From Bacteroidota bacterium (GTDB lineage: Bacteria; Bacteroidota; Bacteroidia; 2-12-FULL-35-15): a DNA stretch of 64,000 nt. A model generated the notes under the pieces. That model saw only the letters and a program-made list of their open reading frames with translations. It made no database searches and was not told the origin of the DNA. The stretch spans positions 248,001-312,000 of the forward strand of contig JAQZBR010000001.1 of assembly GCA_029237775.1 (NCBI GenBank). Direction: 5' to 3'. This document shows positions 1 to 8,470 of this stretch, in pieces. The first letter of the stretch is position 1, and every line of letters begins with the position of its first letter. A program made the position numbers and the translations under genes.

Positions 1-495
1 TGCTTTAATCTGATCGCGTGTACGGTTATTGAACAACATGGCCATCGCTTCAGCGGCAGCAGTTGCTTCATCAAGCAAAGAAGCGTTTGCGATCTCCATA
101 CCTGTAAGATCCATTACCATTGTTTGGTAGTTCAACAAAGCTTCAAGTCTACCCTGAGCAATTTCCGCCTGATACGGAGTGTAAGCTGTATACCAGCCCG
201 GATTCTCAAGAATGTTGCGTTGAATTACCGGTGGCACAATTGTACCGCTGTATCCAAGGCCAATATATGTTTTGAAGACTTTATTTTTTGCTGCAATTCC
301 GCGCAGATGCTTGTGATATTCGAATTCAGTCATCCCTTTCGCCAGATTCAAAGGCTTTTTCAGGCGAATAGCTGATGGGATTGTCTGGTCGATAAGCGCA
401 TCAACCGAGTCAGCATTTATTTTCGAAAGCATTGCTGTAACATCGTTGCTACGCGGACCATTATGGCGGTTCACAAATTTGTCAGTAGTGATCAT
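1..495 (-). CDS. gcvP: Glycine dehydrogenase (decarboxylating), P-protein, N-terminal part
   Basis: Reading from the ATG at 495 toward 1 gives 165 uninterrupted codons running off the left edge. The protein opens [14 protein letters not shown], followed by a [16 protein letters not shown] stretch and a [20 protein letters not shown] stretch. These are characteristic of the N-terminal half of the PLP-dependent P-protein of the glycine cleavage system, which decarboxylates glycine and passes the aminomethyl group to the lipoyl H-protein. The PLP lysine lies beyond the window. The start is fixed by the conserved RHxGP near residue 9 and by a -7 element just upstream. The gene is partial only because of the window edge. 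Confidence 0.93.
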   Translation of the reverse strand, partial: MITTDKFVNRHNGPRSNDVTAMLSKINADSVDALIDQTIPSAIRLKKPLNLAKGMTEFEYHKHLRGIAAKNKVFKTYIGLGYSGTIVPPVIQRNILENPGWYTAYTPYQAEIAQGRLEALLNYQTMVMDLTGMEIANASLLDEATAAAEAMAMLFNNRTRDQIKA

Positions 496-516
496 GATAG
501 TTTTTTTTAAGGAGTA

Positions 517-524
517 CAAATATA
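517..524 (-). promoter_or_regulatory. Bacteroidota -7 promoter element for gcvP
   Basis: On the minus strand the octamer reads TATATTTG, matching TAnnTTTG, about 20 bases before the gcvP ATG. A TTTG lies at 549-552, but its spacing (24) is longer than usual, so only the -7 element is claimed. Confidence 0.5.
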
Positions 525-598
525 ATCAGAAAAAAGCTTGGTTTTGCCCAAATTATCAACAAGCGCGGAAGAAAAATGTTCCGATAATTCAGAATGGT

Positions 599-606
599 TA
601 TCTTTG
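599..606 (+). promoter_or_regulatory. Bacteroidota -7 promoter element
   Basis: TATCTTTG matches TAnnTTTG. It lies inside the N-terminal extension that would result from the ATG at 594, so it supports the downstream ATG at 621 as the true start of the exported protein gene. Confidence 0.5.
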
Positions 607-620
607 AGAAAATTTACGTC

Positions 621-1256
621 ATGACAGGATTCCGCGCTTTTTTCATTGCTTCAATATTTTCACTATTTGCATTCAAATGCTTTTCACAGGAAGGCAAGGA
701 TACCGTATTGCTTTTAAATGGCGAAGTGATCATATGTTCTGTTATTGATACAACGAACGGGCTTACCAGCGTTAAAAACCCAAGGAACCCCAATAAGAAC
801 ATTGTGATTGAGAACGACCGCATTTTTGCTATCAGAAATGGAAGTGGCGAAAACGTGATGTATGTCTATGATACTGTCATAGGAAATGAATTCACAGTGG
901 ATGAAATGCGCTATTTCATCAAAGGTGAGCAGGATGCCGACAAAAGCTTTAAAGCAAACGGTTGCCTTGCGATCGGGGCTGCAGTTGGTGTATTATCCGG
1001 TTTAACAGGAAGCTTCCTTTGCCCCATTCCCCCTTTCGCGTTTACTGCATTATCAGGGCTTCCAAAGGTACGCATCAAACATGAAACGGTTTCTAATATG
1101 GATAATCTGAATCATCCTCCATACATCATGGGGTATGAACGTGTTGCACGTAAAAAAAGAAAGTTAAAATCTTTGATCGGAGGCGGCATAGGCCTTGTAG
1201 CGGGGTTGGGCACTTTTGCAATTCTGAAATCTACCGGGAACGAGATCATCAAATAG
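621..1256 (+). CDS. Exported hypothetical protein with C-terminal glycine-rich membrane segment
   Basis: The 211-residue product starts MTGFRAFF with a hydrophobic signal-like segment ending near FKCFSQ. A beta-rich stretch follows (DTVLLLNGEVIICSVIDT, IENDRIFAIRNGSGE), resembling small Bacteroidota envelope proteins that begin with a D-x-x-x-L-x-x-G-x motif. Residues around 115-140 and the C-terminus (LIGGGIGLVAGLGTFAIL) are hydrophobic and glycine-rich, suggesting membrane insertion. The ATG at 621 is preferred to 594 because a -7 promoter octamer overlaps the longer version and the signal peptide begins here. It is divergent from gcvP and convergent with the gene at 1387-4599. Function is not recognised. 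Confidence 0.7.
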   Translation: MTGFRAFFIASIFSLFAFKCFSQEGKDTVLLLNGEVIICSVIDTTNGLTSVKNPRNPNKNIVIENDRIFAIRNGSGENVMYVYDTVIGNEFTVDEMRYFIKGEQDADKSFKANGCLAIGAAVGVLSGLTGSFLCPIPPFAFTALSGLPKVRIKHETVSNMDNLNHPPYIMGYERVARKKRKLKSLIGGGIGLVAGLGTFAILKSTGNEIIK

Positions 1257-1386
1257 ACCTTTTCACCACTCAGGCACTAAGCGCACAAAGGTCAATACTG
1301 TTAATCACCATCAGACATTAATTTCAGTGATCATTGAGTTATGTGCGACTTTCTGAATTGATGCTCTCTTCAATCAATACCTATTA

Positions 1387-4300
1387 TCAGGAGATCCTAA
1401 CACCAACTACAAGGATATCATCGATCTGGTCGATGCCTTTTTTCCACTTTCTCATAGTTTTTGAAACCACATCCTTTTGTTCATTCATAGGTAAATGGGC
1501 GATTGAAAGTAAAAGCTCTTTCAGCTGTTTCAGCTTAAATTTCTTTCCGTCTGCTCCACCAAACTGATCCGCGTATCCGTCAGTGTATGTATACACAATA
1601 TCATTCTGCTGTAATTTAACTGAATGAAGATGAAAAGGCTCCTCTTCCCGATCATGTCTACCAACAGGATATTTATCAGGCTTGTATGTTATCAGATCTT
1701 TATTCCTGTAAATCAAAAGAGAATTGTTAGCAGCTGCAAACAATAGTTCCCTCGTATTGAAATTGTATGCACACAACACGCAATCCATTCCATCCTTTCC
1801 TCCTTCTTCACTTCCATCGGAACGCAGTGCCTCGATTATTCTGCTTCTTACCATTCCAAGTATCTCAGCAGGAGAAACGAATGACGTTTCATTAATAGCT
1901 TCATTCAAAAACGAGATATTCAGCAAACTCATAAAAGCTCCCGGAACGCCATGACCCGTGCAATCTGCCGTGATCATATAAAACCAGTCGCCCTTTGCAT
2001 GCGCCCAGTAAAAGTCACCGCTGACAATATCTTTGGGCTTGTAGTAAATAAAATAATCTTTCAGATTTTCTTCCAGCAACTTATCGCTTGCAAGCAGAGC
2101 ATTTTGGATCCTTCTTGCATATCGCATACTATCCTTGATCTCGATGTATGCTGTTTCAAGCATATGCTTTTGAGCAACAACCTCAGCTGTTCGTTCTTTT
2201 ACCATTCCCTCCAGCTTTTCTTTTTGGTTGCGTAAACGCACCGAACTTATTTTCACTGCCGCATAAATAATCACAAGAAACAGTAGCAGATACAAAACAT
2301 AAGCTAAGACAGACCTGTACCACGGAGGTGAGATGGTAAAAGCGAAGCTTGCTTCTTCACTGAATTTTCCATAAGGATTTCTGGCTTTAACTCTGAACAC
2401 ATAATTCCCTTCCGGTAAGTTCGTGTAGTCTTTCTGTGTTTCATAAGACAACTCAGACCATACTGTATCGTTATCATAACCATCAAGATGATAGGTGAAA
2501 AGAGCAGGGGCATCCGGATAGAAATAAGCAGATTGAAATCTGAAACGAATCCTGCTTTTGTCGTAGTTCACCGGAACTTCATATTTCACTGCGGCTTCAT
2601 CACCACCATAATAAATCACTGAATCATTATTGATAAGTACATTTTTGATCAGACACTGAAACTTATCCCCACCATTCACTTTATACTTACTATCATAAAT
2701 GATAATTTGCTCATCAACAACTATAAGAATTTTACCATCAGGAAGCACTTTCGCATACGAAAATGCACTACCGACAAACCGCTGCGTTAAAGGCATTTTT
2801 GCCGTTATAAGTGATCCTGCTTCAGACTCTCCATAACAAATGATAGAATCTTTTTTAAAGAGTATCAGGTGATGGTTAAAAGGTTTTAAGATTCCCCGCA
2901 GCTTCCCATCACACAGTTTCTTGAAAATATCCGGTGCATAACTAAAGCATTTAGAATCCGCTGCCTTATCCATTTTCGGATCATACCGCAAGCATGAATC
3001 CGTTTTACAAAGATATAAGCTGTCATCCGCCTCAAGCATGAACCAATCCGCCTGACCGATACCATTGTTCTTCGTATACCGTTTTATAGCGAGAGAGCTG
3101 TCTTTTATACTAAAGGTGATATGAAGTGCATCCCTGTAACGGGTGAAGGCCCAGGCCTCATAAACATCTGCTTTTATTCTTTTTATGCGTCCTAAACGAA
3201 GGACATCTTCCCCGCTAAGCTCGTAGGAGCGGATGATGTTGTTCACATCCTTAGTACCATCAACAATTGAAAAGCCATTCTTTTCCGCTATTACAAGAGT
3301 ATCCGAATTTCCGAATTTCTGAATGCTGTTCGTTATGTTGTCCGTCAGCTTTACCGATCCTGCATCGGAATATCGGTACAAGCCGTAACTTGTAGCAACA
3401 TAAACATAGTTGCCTGACTTTACCAGATCCCATACTTCCGTGTTAATAATTTCAGTCGGAATGAAACTAAGGAAGCCGGTATTTGGAACTGTTCCTTTTT
3501 TCGCTACAAACAGGCCATTCGTTGTAGCAACATACATTCGCCCTTTATTCATCATCACAGCTTCTGCGACACCTGAATAGCCTGACTTATCATCGTAGCT
3601 TAAAATTGGGCTGTTATATCCGAGACAGCTGATCCCATTTTGTGTCATCAGCCAAAGATTCTTTTCCCTGTCGATAAAAACCTCTGCTATAGTCTCTTCA
3701 TTCAACCCGGACGATTTGTTGATCAGCTCTTTTTGTTTTCCCTCTTTGGAATAGAATGCAATACCTGTTCTTGAGAATACCAGAAATGTAGTATCGTTGA
3801 CCCATTTAGCGCCAAGAACAGTTCCATTCAATAAGAAATCATCTTTAATAATTACGCCTTTCGAAAAGTGTGATCCACTTTTTAGATCAGGTTCTTTATC
3901 AAACTGATATATTCCTTCATCGCCTGTTACAATGATATTTCTTTTATCATCATACGGAAGCATGGAAAGCAGACGGGAGTCTTTAAAGATCTCTCCACCG
4001 GGCACTGGGTGAAGCTTATCGTTAATGATCTCCATCAACCCTACATTCCTTTGACGTACATAAAAACGGCCGTTACATACAAAAGAAAGAGCGAACGTTT
4101 GCCCTTCAGAAGACTCGATGACCTTTATTACTTTTTTGTCCTTTACCTTAAAGATCCTTTCAGAAGCCTGAAAATAAATACAATCATTAATGGCGTAAAC
4201 TTTCCAGATATCATTGAAGGCCCGTTGCGTTTCAGTGAGCTGAGAAACAAAGGAATTAAACTTTAATCTGTTTGAGGAATCCCGCTGCAGACAGCCGAAA

Positions 4301-4599
4301 TCACCTGCGGTCCCAACATAAATTGTTTTGTCAGATGCATTATAAAGCAATTGTCTGGTAGCAGCACCCGCTTTGATCTTAATAGTTTCCCAGAATTGGC
4401 CGGAGTAGCTGAACACATTGCTTGAGCTGGCAAAATACATAATACCGTTATGATCCTGAGTAGCTTGCCAAACCTGATTATAACCTTTGTATTCCTTTGG
4501 AGAATAATTACGGATATGGTATCCCGTTTTTTGCGCAAAAGAAAAGGATTGCAAAAAAATGAATACGAAAGACAAAAAATATAATAATGCTTTTTTCAT
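1387..4599 (-). CDS. Propeller/Y_Y_Y sensor with cytoplasmic SpoIIE-type phosphatase
   Basis: This 1070-residue protein has a signal peptide (to about FSFAQ, residue 22). About 650 residues of repeated beta-blades follow, including the propeller-type motif IFIDREKNLWLMTQNGIS, then a Y_Y_Y-like domain around 680-765 (YHLDGYDNDTVWSELSYETQ ... YTNLPEGNYVFRVKARN). Next come one membrane helix near 770-790 (YVLYLLLFLVIIYAAV), a short coiled coil and a C-terminal PP2C/SpoIIE domain (YKPKDIVSGDFYW, DCTGHGVPGAFMSLL, YTDGYADQFGG). The architecture mirrors hybrid two-component propeller sensors, with a serine phosphatase in place of the histidine kinase. It probably reads an extracytoplasmic ligand and dephosphorylates a cytoplasmic partner, perhaps an anti-sigma antagonist. 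No such partner is adjacent. Confidence 0.88.
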   Translation of the reverse strand: MKKALLYFLSFVFIFLQSFSFAQKTGYHIRNYSPKEYKGYNQVWQATQDHNGIMYFASSSNVFSYSGQFWETIKIKAGAATRQLLYNASDKTIYVGTAGDFGCLQRDSSNRLKFNSFVSQLTETQRAFNDIWKVYAINDCIYFQASERIFKVKDKKVIKVIESSEGQTFALSFVCNGRFYVRQRNVGLMEIINDKLHPVPGGEIFKDSRLLSMLPYDDKRNIIVTGDEGIYQFDKEPDLKSGSHFSKGVIIKDDFLLNGTVLGAKWVNDTTFLVFSRTGIAFYSKEGKQKELINKSSGLNEETIAEVFIDREKNLWLMTQNGISCLGYNSPILSYDDKSGYSGVAEAVMMNKGRMYVATTNGLFVAKKGTVPNTGFLSFIPTEIINTEVWDLVKSGNYVYVATSYGLYRYSDAGSVKLTDNITNSIQKFGNSDTLVIAEKNGFSIVDGTKDVNNIIRSYELSGEDVLRLGRIKRIKADVYEAWAFTRYRDALHITFSIKDSSLAIKRYTKNNGIGQADWFMLEADDSLYLCKTDSCLRYDPKMDKAADSKCFSYAPDIFKKLCDGKLRGILKPFNHHLILFKKDSIICYGESEAGSLITAKMPLTQRFVGSAFSYAKVLPDGKILIVVDEQIIIYDSKYKVNGGDKFQCLIKNVLINNDSVIYYGGDEAAVKYEVPVNYDKSRIRFRFQSAYFYPDAPALFTYHLDGYDNDTVWSELSYETQKDYTNLPEGNYVFRVKARNPYGKFSEEASFAFTISPPWYRSVLAYVLYLLLFLVIIYAAVKISSVRLRNQKEKLEGMVKERTAEVVAQKHMLETAYIEIKDSMRYARRIQNALLASDKLLEENLKDYFIYYKPKDIVSGDFYWAHAKGDWFYMITADCTGHGVPGAFMSLLNISFLNEAINETSFVSPAEILGMVRSRIIEALRSDGSEEGGKDGMDCVLCAYNFNTRELLFAAANNSLLIYRNKDLITYKPDKYPVGRHDREEEPFHLHSVKLQQNDIVYTYTDGYADQFGGADGKKFKLKQLKELLLSIAHLPMNEQKDVVSKTMRKWKKGIDQIDDILVVGVRIS

Positions 4600-4633
4600 T
4601 ATCAGTAATTAAAAACTTCATTGTGGACGAATA

Positions 4634-5926
4634 CTATTTCATCGCAATATGTAGAGCCTCGGAAAAAGCTTTCGCTGTTATTATCAGATCGTCTTTTGTA
4701 TGTGCTTCGCAAATAAATCCTACTTCATAACCGGATGGGCCGAGGTATACACCACGCTCCAATAATTCTTTATGAAGTACACGAAAGTACTTCATCGATT
4801 CAGCGTCAATTTCTTCTGCCGACCGGATCTCTTTTTTATCCGTGAATGCAATCCAGAAAATAGAACCAATGGAAAAGAATTTAAGATTTGAAATTTCAGA
4901 TTTCAGATTCGAATAAATCTGTTCAATTAAAAATTTAGTTTTTGATTCGAGATCCTCGTAAAAGCCTTTTTTCAGACACTCCGTTAATTGTGCTATCCCG
5001 GCAGACATTGCAACAGGATTACCACTCAGAGTCCCTGCCTGATATACATTTCCTTCAGGTGATATGGAAGACATAATCTTGGCACTAGAACCATACATTC
5101 CAACCGGCAATCCACCACCGATTATTTTTCCATACGTGATGATATCCGGTTGAATCCTGTAATATCCTGCTGCACCCTCAAACCCGATCCGGAAACCGCT
5201 GATCACTTCGTCAAAAATTAAAAGAGTTTTGTTTTCAGTGCAAATCTCACGAAGGAATTGAAGATATTCCTTTCGTTGTAAAAGCAATCCATTATTAGCC
5301 GGGATCGGCTCAATGATAACACATGCTATCTGATCTTTGAACTCTGCAAAAGCCTGTTTCACCGCTTCTTCATTATTGAGGGATACAACTATTGTTTCAT
5401 TCACAAAGCTTTCAGGAACACCGGCCGAAGAGGTATTACCAAACGTAACCAAGCCGGAACCTGCTTTCACAAGCAGAGAATCACTATGTCCGTGATAACA
5501 GCCTTCAAATTTCAGGATCTTATTTCTGCCTGTATAACCACGCGCAAGCCTGATAGCACTCATCACAGCCTCGGTGCCGGAGCTTACAAAACGGATCTTC
5601 TCAACGTATTTATTATTGCTGAGGATCAGTTCTGCAAGTTCATTTTCCAATTGAGTCGGTGCCCCGAAGGAACTTCCGTTCTCAACTGTTGTTTTAATCG
5701 CGTTTACCACATTTGCATTTGCATGACCTAAAATCAATGGCCCCCAGGAACCGCAGAAATCGATAAATTCATTTTCATCAGCATCCCAGATGTGCGCACC
5801 TTTTCCTTTTTTAATGAATAATGGAGTTCCGCCTACGGAGCGAAATGCACGCACCGGACTGTTCACTCCACCGGGAAAATATTTTTTAGCTTTCTCAAAT
5901 AAAAGCTCTGATTTTTCTCTCTTCAT
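4634..5926 (-). CDS. hemL: Glutamate-1-semialdehyde 2,1-aminomutase
   Basis: The 430-residue PLP enzyme converts glutamate-1-semialdehyde to 5-aminolevulinate, the C5-route entry to tetrapyrroles. Visible signatures are PGGVNSPVRAFRSVGGTP at the N-terminus, FVSSGTEAVMSAIRLARGYT, the cofactor-aspartate region LLIFDEVISGFRIG, and the PLP-lysine region ITYGKIIGGGLPVG. The ATG at 5926 is chosen because the family starts just before this SELLFEKAKKYFPGG segment and a -7 promoter element lies 20-27 bases upstream. Residues about 338-349 (SNLKSEISNLKF) are low-complexity and encoded by a periodic AT-rich tract, which may be a repeat insertion. Confidence 0.95.
   Translation of the reverse strand: MKREKSELLFEKAKKYFPGGVNSPVRAFRSVGGTPLFIKKGKGAHIWDADENEFIDFCGSWGPLILGHANANVVNAIKTTVENGSSFGAPTQLENELAELILSNNKYVEKIRFVSSGTEAVMSAIRLARGYTGRNKILKFEGCYHGHSDSLLVKAGSGLVTFGNTSSAGVPESFVNETIVVSLNNEEAVKQAFAEFKDQIACVIIEPIPANNGLLLQRKEYLQFLREICTENKTLLIFDEVISGFRIGFEGAAGYYRIQPDIITYGKIIGGGLPVGMYGSSAKIMSSISPEGNVYQAGTLSGNPVAMSAGIAQLTECLKKGFYEDLESKTKFLIEQIYSNLKSEISNLKFFSIGSIFWIAFTDKKEIRSAEEIDAESMKYFRVLHKELLERGVYLGPSGYEVGFICEAHTKDDLIITAKAFSEALHIAMK
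4881..4913. repeat. Periodic AT-rich tract inside hemL
   Basis: The tract alternates GATTT, GAAATTTC and CAGATT units and is partly palindromic. It encodes SNLKSEISNLKF at a place where other aminomutases show a variable surface segment before the conserved GSIFW. The composition differs from the surrounding gene, so it could be an in-frame repeat insertion or just local low complexity. Confidence 0.35.
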
Positions 5927-5945
5927 AATCGGATTAGTTAGGCTG

Positions 5946-5953
5946 CAAATATA
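5946..5953 (-). promoter_or_regulatory. Bacteroidota -7 promoter element for hemL
   Basis: On the minus strand the octamer is TATATTTG (TAnnTTTG), 20 bases before the hemL ATG at 5926. It lies immediately next to the left repeat of the GxxExxY element. Confidence 0.5.
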
Positions 5954-6004
5954 TATCTTTGAAACCAATATTGCTCGCTGATACACAGAGTACTTTGCTG
6001 AATA

Positions 6005-6033
6005 TTTCTCGCAGAGGCGCAGAGAACGCTGAG
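6005..6033. repeat. Left inverted repeat of GxxExxY unit
   Basis: GC-rich purine-biased arm inside AT-rich intergenic DNA. Its 19-base core at 6011-6029 is the exact reverse complement of 6446-6464. Confidence 0.85.
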
Positions 6034-6054
6034 GCAATTATTTAGAAATGCTTT

Positions 6055-6435
6055 ATGAAAGAAAATGACGTTACAGGAATTTTAATTGATATATTCATCA
6101 AAATGCACTCGCAACTTGGCCCAGGTCTCCTCGAGAGCGTTTATGAAGAAATTATTTGTCATGAACTCAGGAAAAGAGAGATTAATTATAGCAGACAACA
6201 CGGAATTGCTGTCGTTTATGACGACATTAAAATGGATCTAGGATTCAGGGCAGATATTTTGGTTGAAGATAAAGTCATTGTAGAAATAAAATCGGTTGAG
6301 CAGCTTGCACCGGTGCATCACAAACAACTACTTACCTATCTTAAATTAACAGATAAAAAAGTTGGACTATTAGTAAATTTCAATGTTAGTCGAGTTAAAG
6401 ATGGCATCGTAAGGATCGTAAATAATTTTAGCTAG
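6055..6435 (+). CDS. GxxExxY family protein (PD-(D/E)XK-like)
   Basis: The 126-residue protein has the family motif as GLLESVY near residues 24-30. It also has a nuclease-fold signature, RADILVEDKVIVEIKS, giving the D...ExK pattern of PDDEXK_3-type proteins. No signal or membrane segment is present, so it is probably cytoplasmic. The family is widespread in environmental bacteria but has no established function. It sits alone between inverted repeats, with no obvious partner gene. It ends just before the right repeat, so transcription may read into kynU. Confidence 0.92.
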   Translation: MKENDVTGILIDIFIKMHSQLGPGLLESVYEEIICHELRKREINYSRQHGIAVVYDDIKMDLGFRADILVEDKVIVEIKSVEQLAPVHHKQLLTYLKLTDKKVGLLVNFNVSRVKDGIVRIVNNFS

Positions 6436-6441
6436 TCACAA

Positions 6442-6472
6442 CTCCGCGTTCTCTGCGCCTCTGCGTGAGAAA
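6442..6472. repeat. Right inverted repeat of GxxExxY unit
   Basis: Its core at 6446-6464 is the reverse complement of 6011-6029. The repeat lies only 28 bases before the kynU ATG, so it forms part of the kynU leader. Confidence 0.85.
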
Positions 6473-6500
6473 AACTCGCGAGAAACAAAAACGAGAAACT

Positions 6501-7769
6501 ATGGATTACAAGAATACATTAGAATTTGCCAAAGAGCAAGATGCGAATGACCCTTTGAAAACATTTCGCAACATGTTTTACTTTCCGATGATGAATGGTC
6601 GTGAAACAGTTTATTTCACCGGAAATTCTCTGGGCCTACAACCAAAAACAACCCAGGACTATGTGCTGAACGAATTGGAAGACTGGGCTACATTCGGGGT
6701 TGAAGGTCATTTCCATGCGCGCAAACCATGGCTCTCTTACCACGAACAGTTTGCCGAACCTGTTTCAAAAATTGTCGGTGCGCTTCCTGAGGAAGTAGTT
6801 GTGATGAATCAGCTTACTGTCAATCTGCATCTATTGTTGGTGAGCTTCTATCGCCCAACCAAACAACGATACAAGATCCTTTGTGAAGCAAAAGCTTTCC
6901 CTTCTGATCAATATGCGCTGGAATCACAGGTAAAGCTGCATAACCTGGATCCAAACGATGCAATCATAGAAGTTGCACCAAGGAGTGGTGAACATTGTAT
7001 TCGACATGAAGATATTCTTGAGGCGATTGAAAAGAATAAAGATTCCCTTGCTGTGATCATGATTGGAGGAGTGAACTACTACAACGGCCAGGTCTTCGAT
7101 ATGAAAGGCATAACAGAGGCAGGACATAAAGCAGGAGCTATTGTTGGATTTGATCTTGCACACGCTGCGGGAAATCTTAAAATGGAATTGCATAGCTGGG
7201 ATGTCGACTTCGCCTGCTGGTGCAGCTACAAATATTTAAACTCCGGTCCTGGTGGCGTCTCAGGTGTTTTCATCAACAAACGACACCTGAACAAACCAGA
7301 TATTATACGCTTCGCAGGTTGGTGGGGACATGATAAGGAAACCAGATTTAAAATGGAGAAAGGTTTTATTCCAATGCCAACCGCTGAAGCATGGCAGATG
7401 AGTAACGCGCCTGTACTCTCAATGGCCGCACATAAAGCTGCGGTTGATATCTTCACACAAGCGGGCATGGATGCGCTCGCAACAAAGACAGAAAAACTAA
7501 CAGGCTACCTTGAATTCGTAATTGATGAGATCAACAAAGCGCTTGATCAGAAGCTGGAGATCATAACACCCCGTGATAAAAAACAAAGAGGATGTCAATT
7601 ATCAATTGTCGCACACGGTCGCGGAAAAGACCTTTTCAATAAACTCATGCAGGCTGGAGTTGTCAGCGACTGGCGTGAACCAAATGTGATCCGTTGTGCC
7701 CCTGTTCCTTTGTATAACTCTTTTGAAGATGTGTATAGGTTTGGTGAGATATTGAAGGCTGCTCTGTAA
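6501..7769 (+). CDS. kynU: Kynureninase
   Basis: The 422-residue PLP enzyme cleaves 3-hydroxykynurenine or kynurenine to (3-hydroxy)anthranilate and alanine. Recognisable segments are VYFTGNSLGLQPK at the N-terminus, FHARKPWLSYHEQF, the PLP-aspartate loop VGFDLAHAAGN, the PLP-lysine motif CSYKYLNSGPGGVSG and FAGWWGHDKETRF. The ATG at 6501 is used; the ATG at 6465 lies within the inverted repeat and adds a lysine/arginine-rich non-homologous tail. KMO at 11462 and TDO at 42152 supply upstream steps from other transcription units. Confidence 0.95.
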   Translation: MDYKNTLEFAKEQDANDPLKTFRNMFYFPMMNGRETVYFTGNSLGLQPKTTQDYVLNELEDWATFGVEGHFHARKPWLSYHEQFAEPVSKIVGALPEEVVVMNQLTVNLHLLLVSFYRPTKQRYKILCEAKAFPSDQYALESQVKLHNLDPNDAIIEVAPRSGEHCIRHEDILEAIEKNKDSLAVIMIGGVNYYNGQVFDMKGITEAGHKAGAIVGFDLAHAAGNLKMELHSWDVDFACWCSYKYLNSGPGGVSGVFINKRHLNKPDIIRFAGWWGHDKETRFKMEKGFIPMPTAEAWQMSNAPVLSMAAHKAAVDIFTQAGMDALATKTEKLTGYLEFVIDEINKALDQKLEIITPRDKKQRGCQLSIVAHGRGKDLFNKLMQAGVVSDWREPNVIRCAPVPLYNSFEDVYRFGEILKAAL

Positions 7770-7803
7770 AATTTAATAGAAATGTTATCTCTTTGCGAGA
7801 ATA

Positions 7804-8415
7804 ATGACAAAAAAGCCCAAACATAATCCTAACGCCACTCGGTTAATTACTGAAGGAATTGCAGAAGCAGAGCCCAAAGCCCGGGCGATTTGTAAAAAAC
7901 TACGTTCGATCATTCTCAACACTGATCCGGAAATTACTGAAGACTGGAAGTGGGGGCCGAATTATTATAAGGCCGGAATGGTCTGCGGCTTCTGGTATTT
8001 TAAAACCCATGTAACACTTACATTTTTTCAGGGCGCTTTATTGAAAGACAAAAAGAAGATCCTTAAAATGAATGAAGGGAATCTTCATAACAGGCATATC
8101 AAGTTTACGGATGTGAAGGAAATTGATGAGAAGGTAATTACTGAATACATTACGGAAGCCATCATCAATAACGAAAAAGGTTTAAAGATCACTGAAGCAA
8201 AAGATAAGACTGTTATGATCCCTTCAGACTTCAAAAAACTTCTTATCAAAAACAAGATCCTGAAAAACTTAGAAGAGATGAGTTATTCAAAACGCAAAGA
8301 CTATGTAGAATGGATAGAAGGAGCGAAACAGGAGGTAACACGAAATAAAAGAATAGACCATGCATTAATAAAAATAAATGAGAAAATAGGTTTAAACGAC
8401 CATTATAAGAAGTAA
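7804..8415 (+). CDS. DUF1801/YdeI-OmdA family protein
   Basis: The 203-residue cytoplasmic protein has an N-terminal DUF1801-like domain (LRSIILNTDPEITEDWKW, CGFWYFKTHVTLTFFQGALL). Its C-terminal helical segment, LEEMSYSKRKDYVEWIEGA followed by KQEVTRNKRIDHAL, is typical of YdeI/OmdA bacteriocin-protection-like proteins. The two modules commonly occur together in Bacteroidota. The biochemical role is not known. It stands 34 bases after kynU on the same strand and may be read from the same transcript. Confidence 0.82.
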   Translation: MTKKPKHNPNATRLITEGIAEAEPKARAICKKLRSIILNTDPEITEDWKWGPNYYKAGMVCGFWYFKTHVTLTFFQGALLKDKKKILKMNEGNLHNRHIKFTDVKEIDEKVITEYITEAIINNEKGLKITEAKDKTVMIPSDFKKLLIKNKILKNLEEMSYSKRKDYVEWIEGAKQEVTRNKRIDHALIKINEKIGLNDHYKK

Positions 8416-8470
8416 ATTCATGTATTATTAAACCGGGCTCTAGTTTTCGGGTCAGAAATAAAAACTAAAC

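Larger units (their letters stand above)
6005..6472. mobile_element. Possible inverted-repeat-bounded unit carrying a GxxExxY gene
   Basis: Two outward-lying inverted repeats bracket one small gene. The left arm is 6005-6033 and the right arm 6442-6472. They share a perfect 19-bp core (6011-6029 and 6446-6464, GCGTTCTCTGCGCCTCTGC on the right strand). Outside the core they agree for several more bases, apart from a 2-base indel and one mismatch. The unit separates the hemL promoter from kynU. There is no transposase, and the enclosed protein is a PD-(D/E)XK-fold family. Mobility is an inference from the repeat-gene-repeat layout. Confidence 0.5.

Noticed and set aside
1261-1292. Run resembling CACTAAG...CACAAAG dispersed repeats downstream of the exported protein
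   Set aside because: Only a single degenerate copy is visible in the window, so a repeat cannot be claimed.
5927-6037. N-terminal extension of hemL to an upstream ATG
   Set aside because: It runs through the hemL promoter and the left inverted repeat, and gives residues not matching the family.
6465-6500. N-terminal extension of kynureninase
   Set aside because: The extra codons come from the right inverted repeat and are lysine/arginine-rich with no family counterpart.
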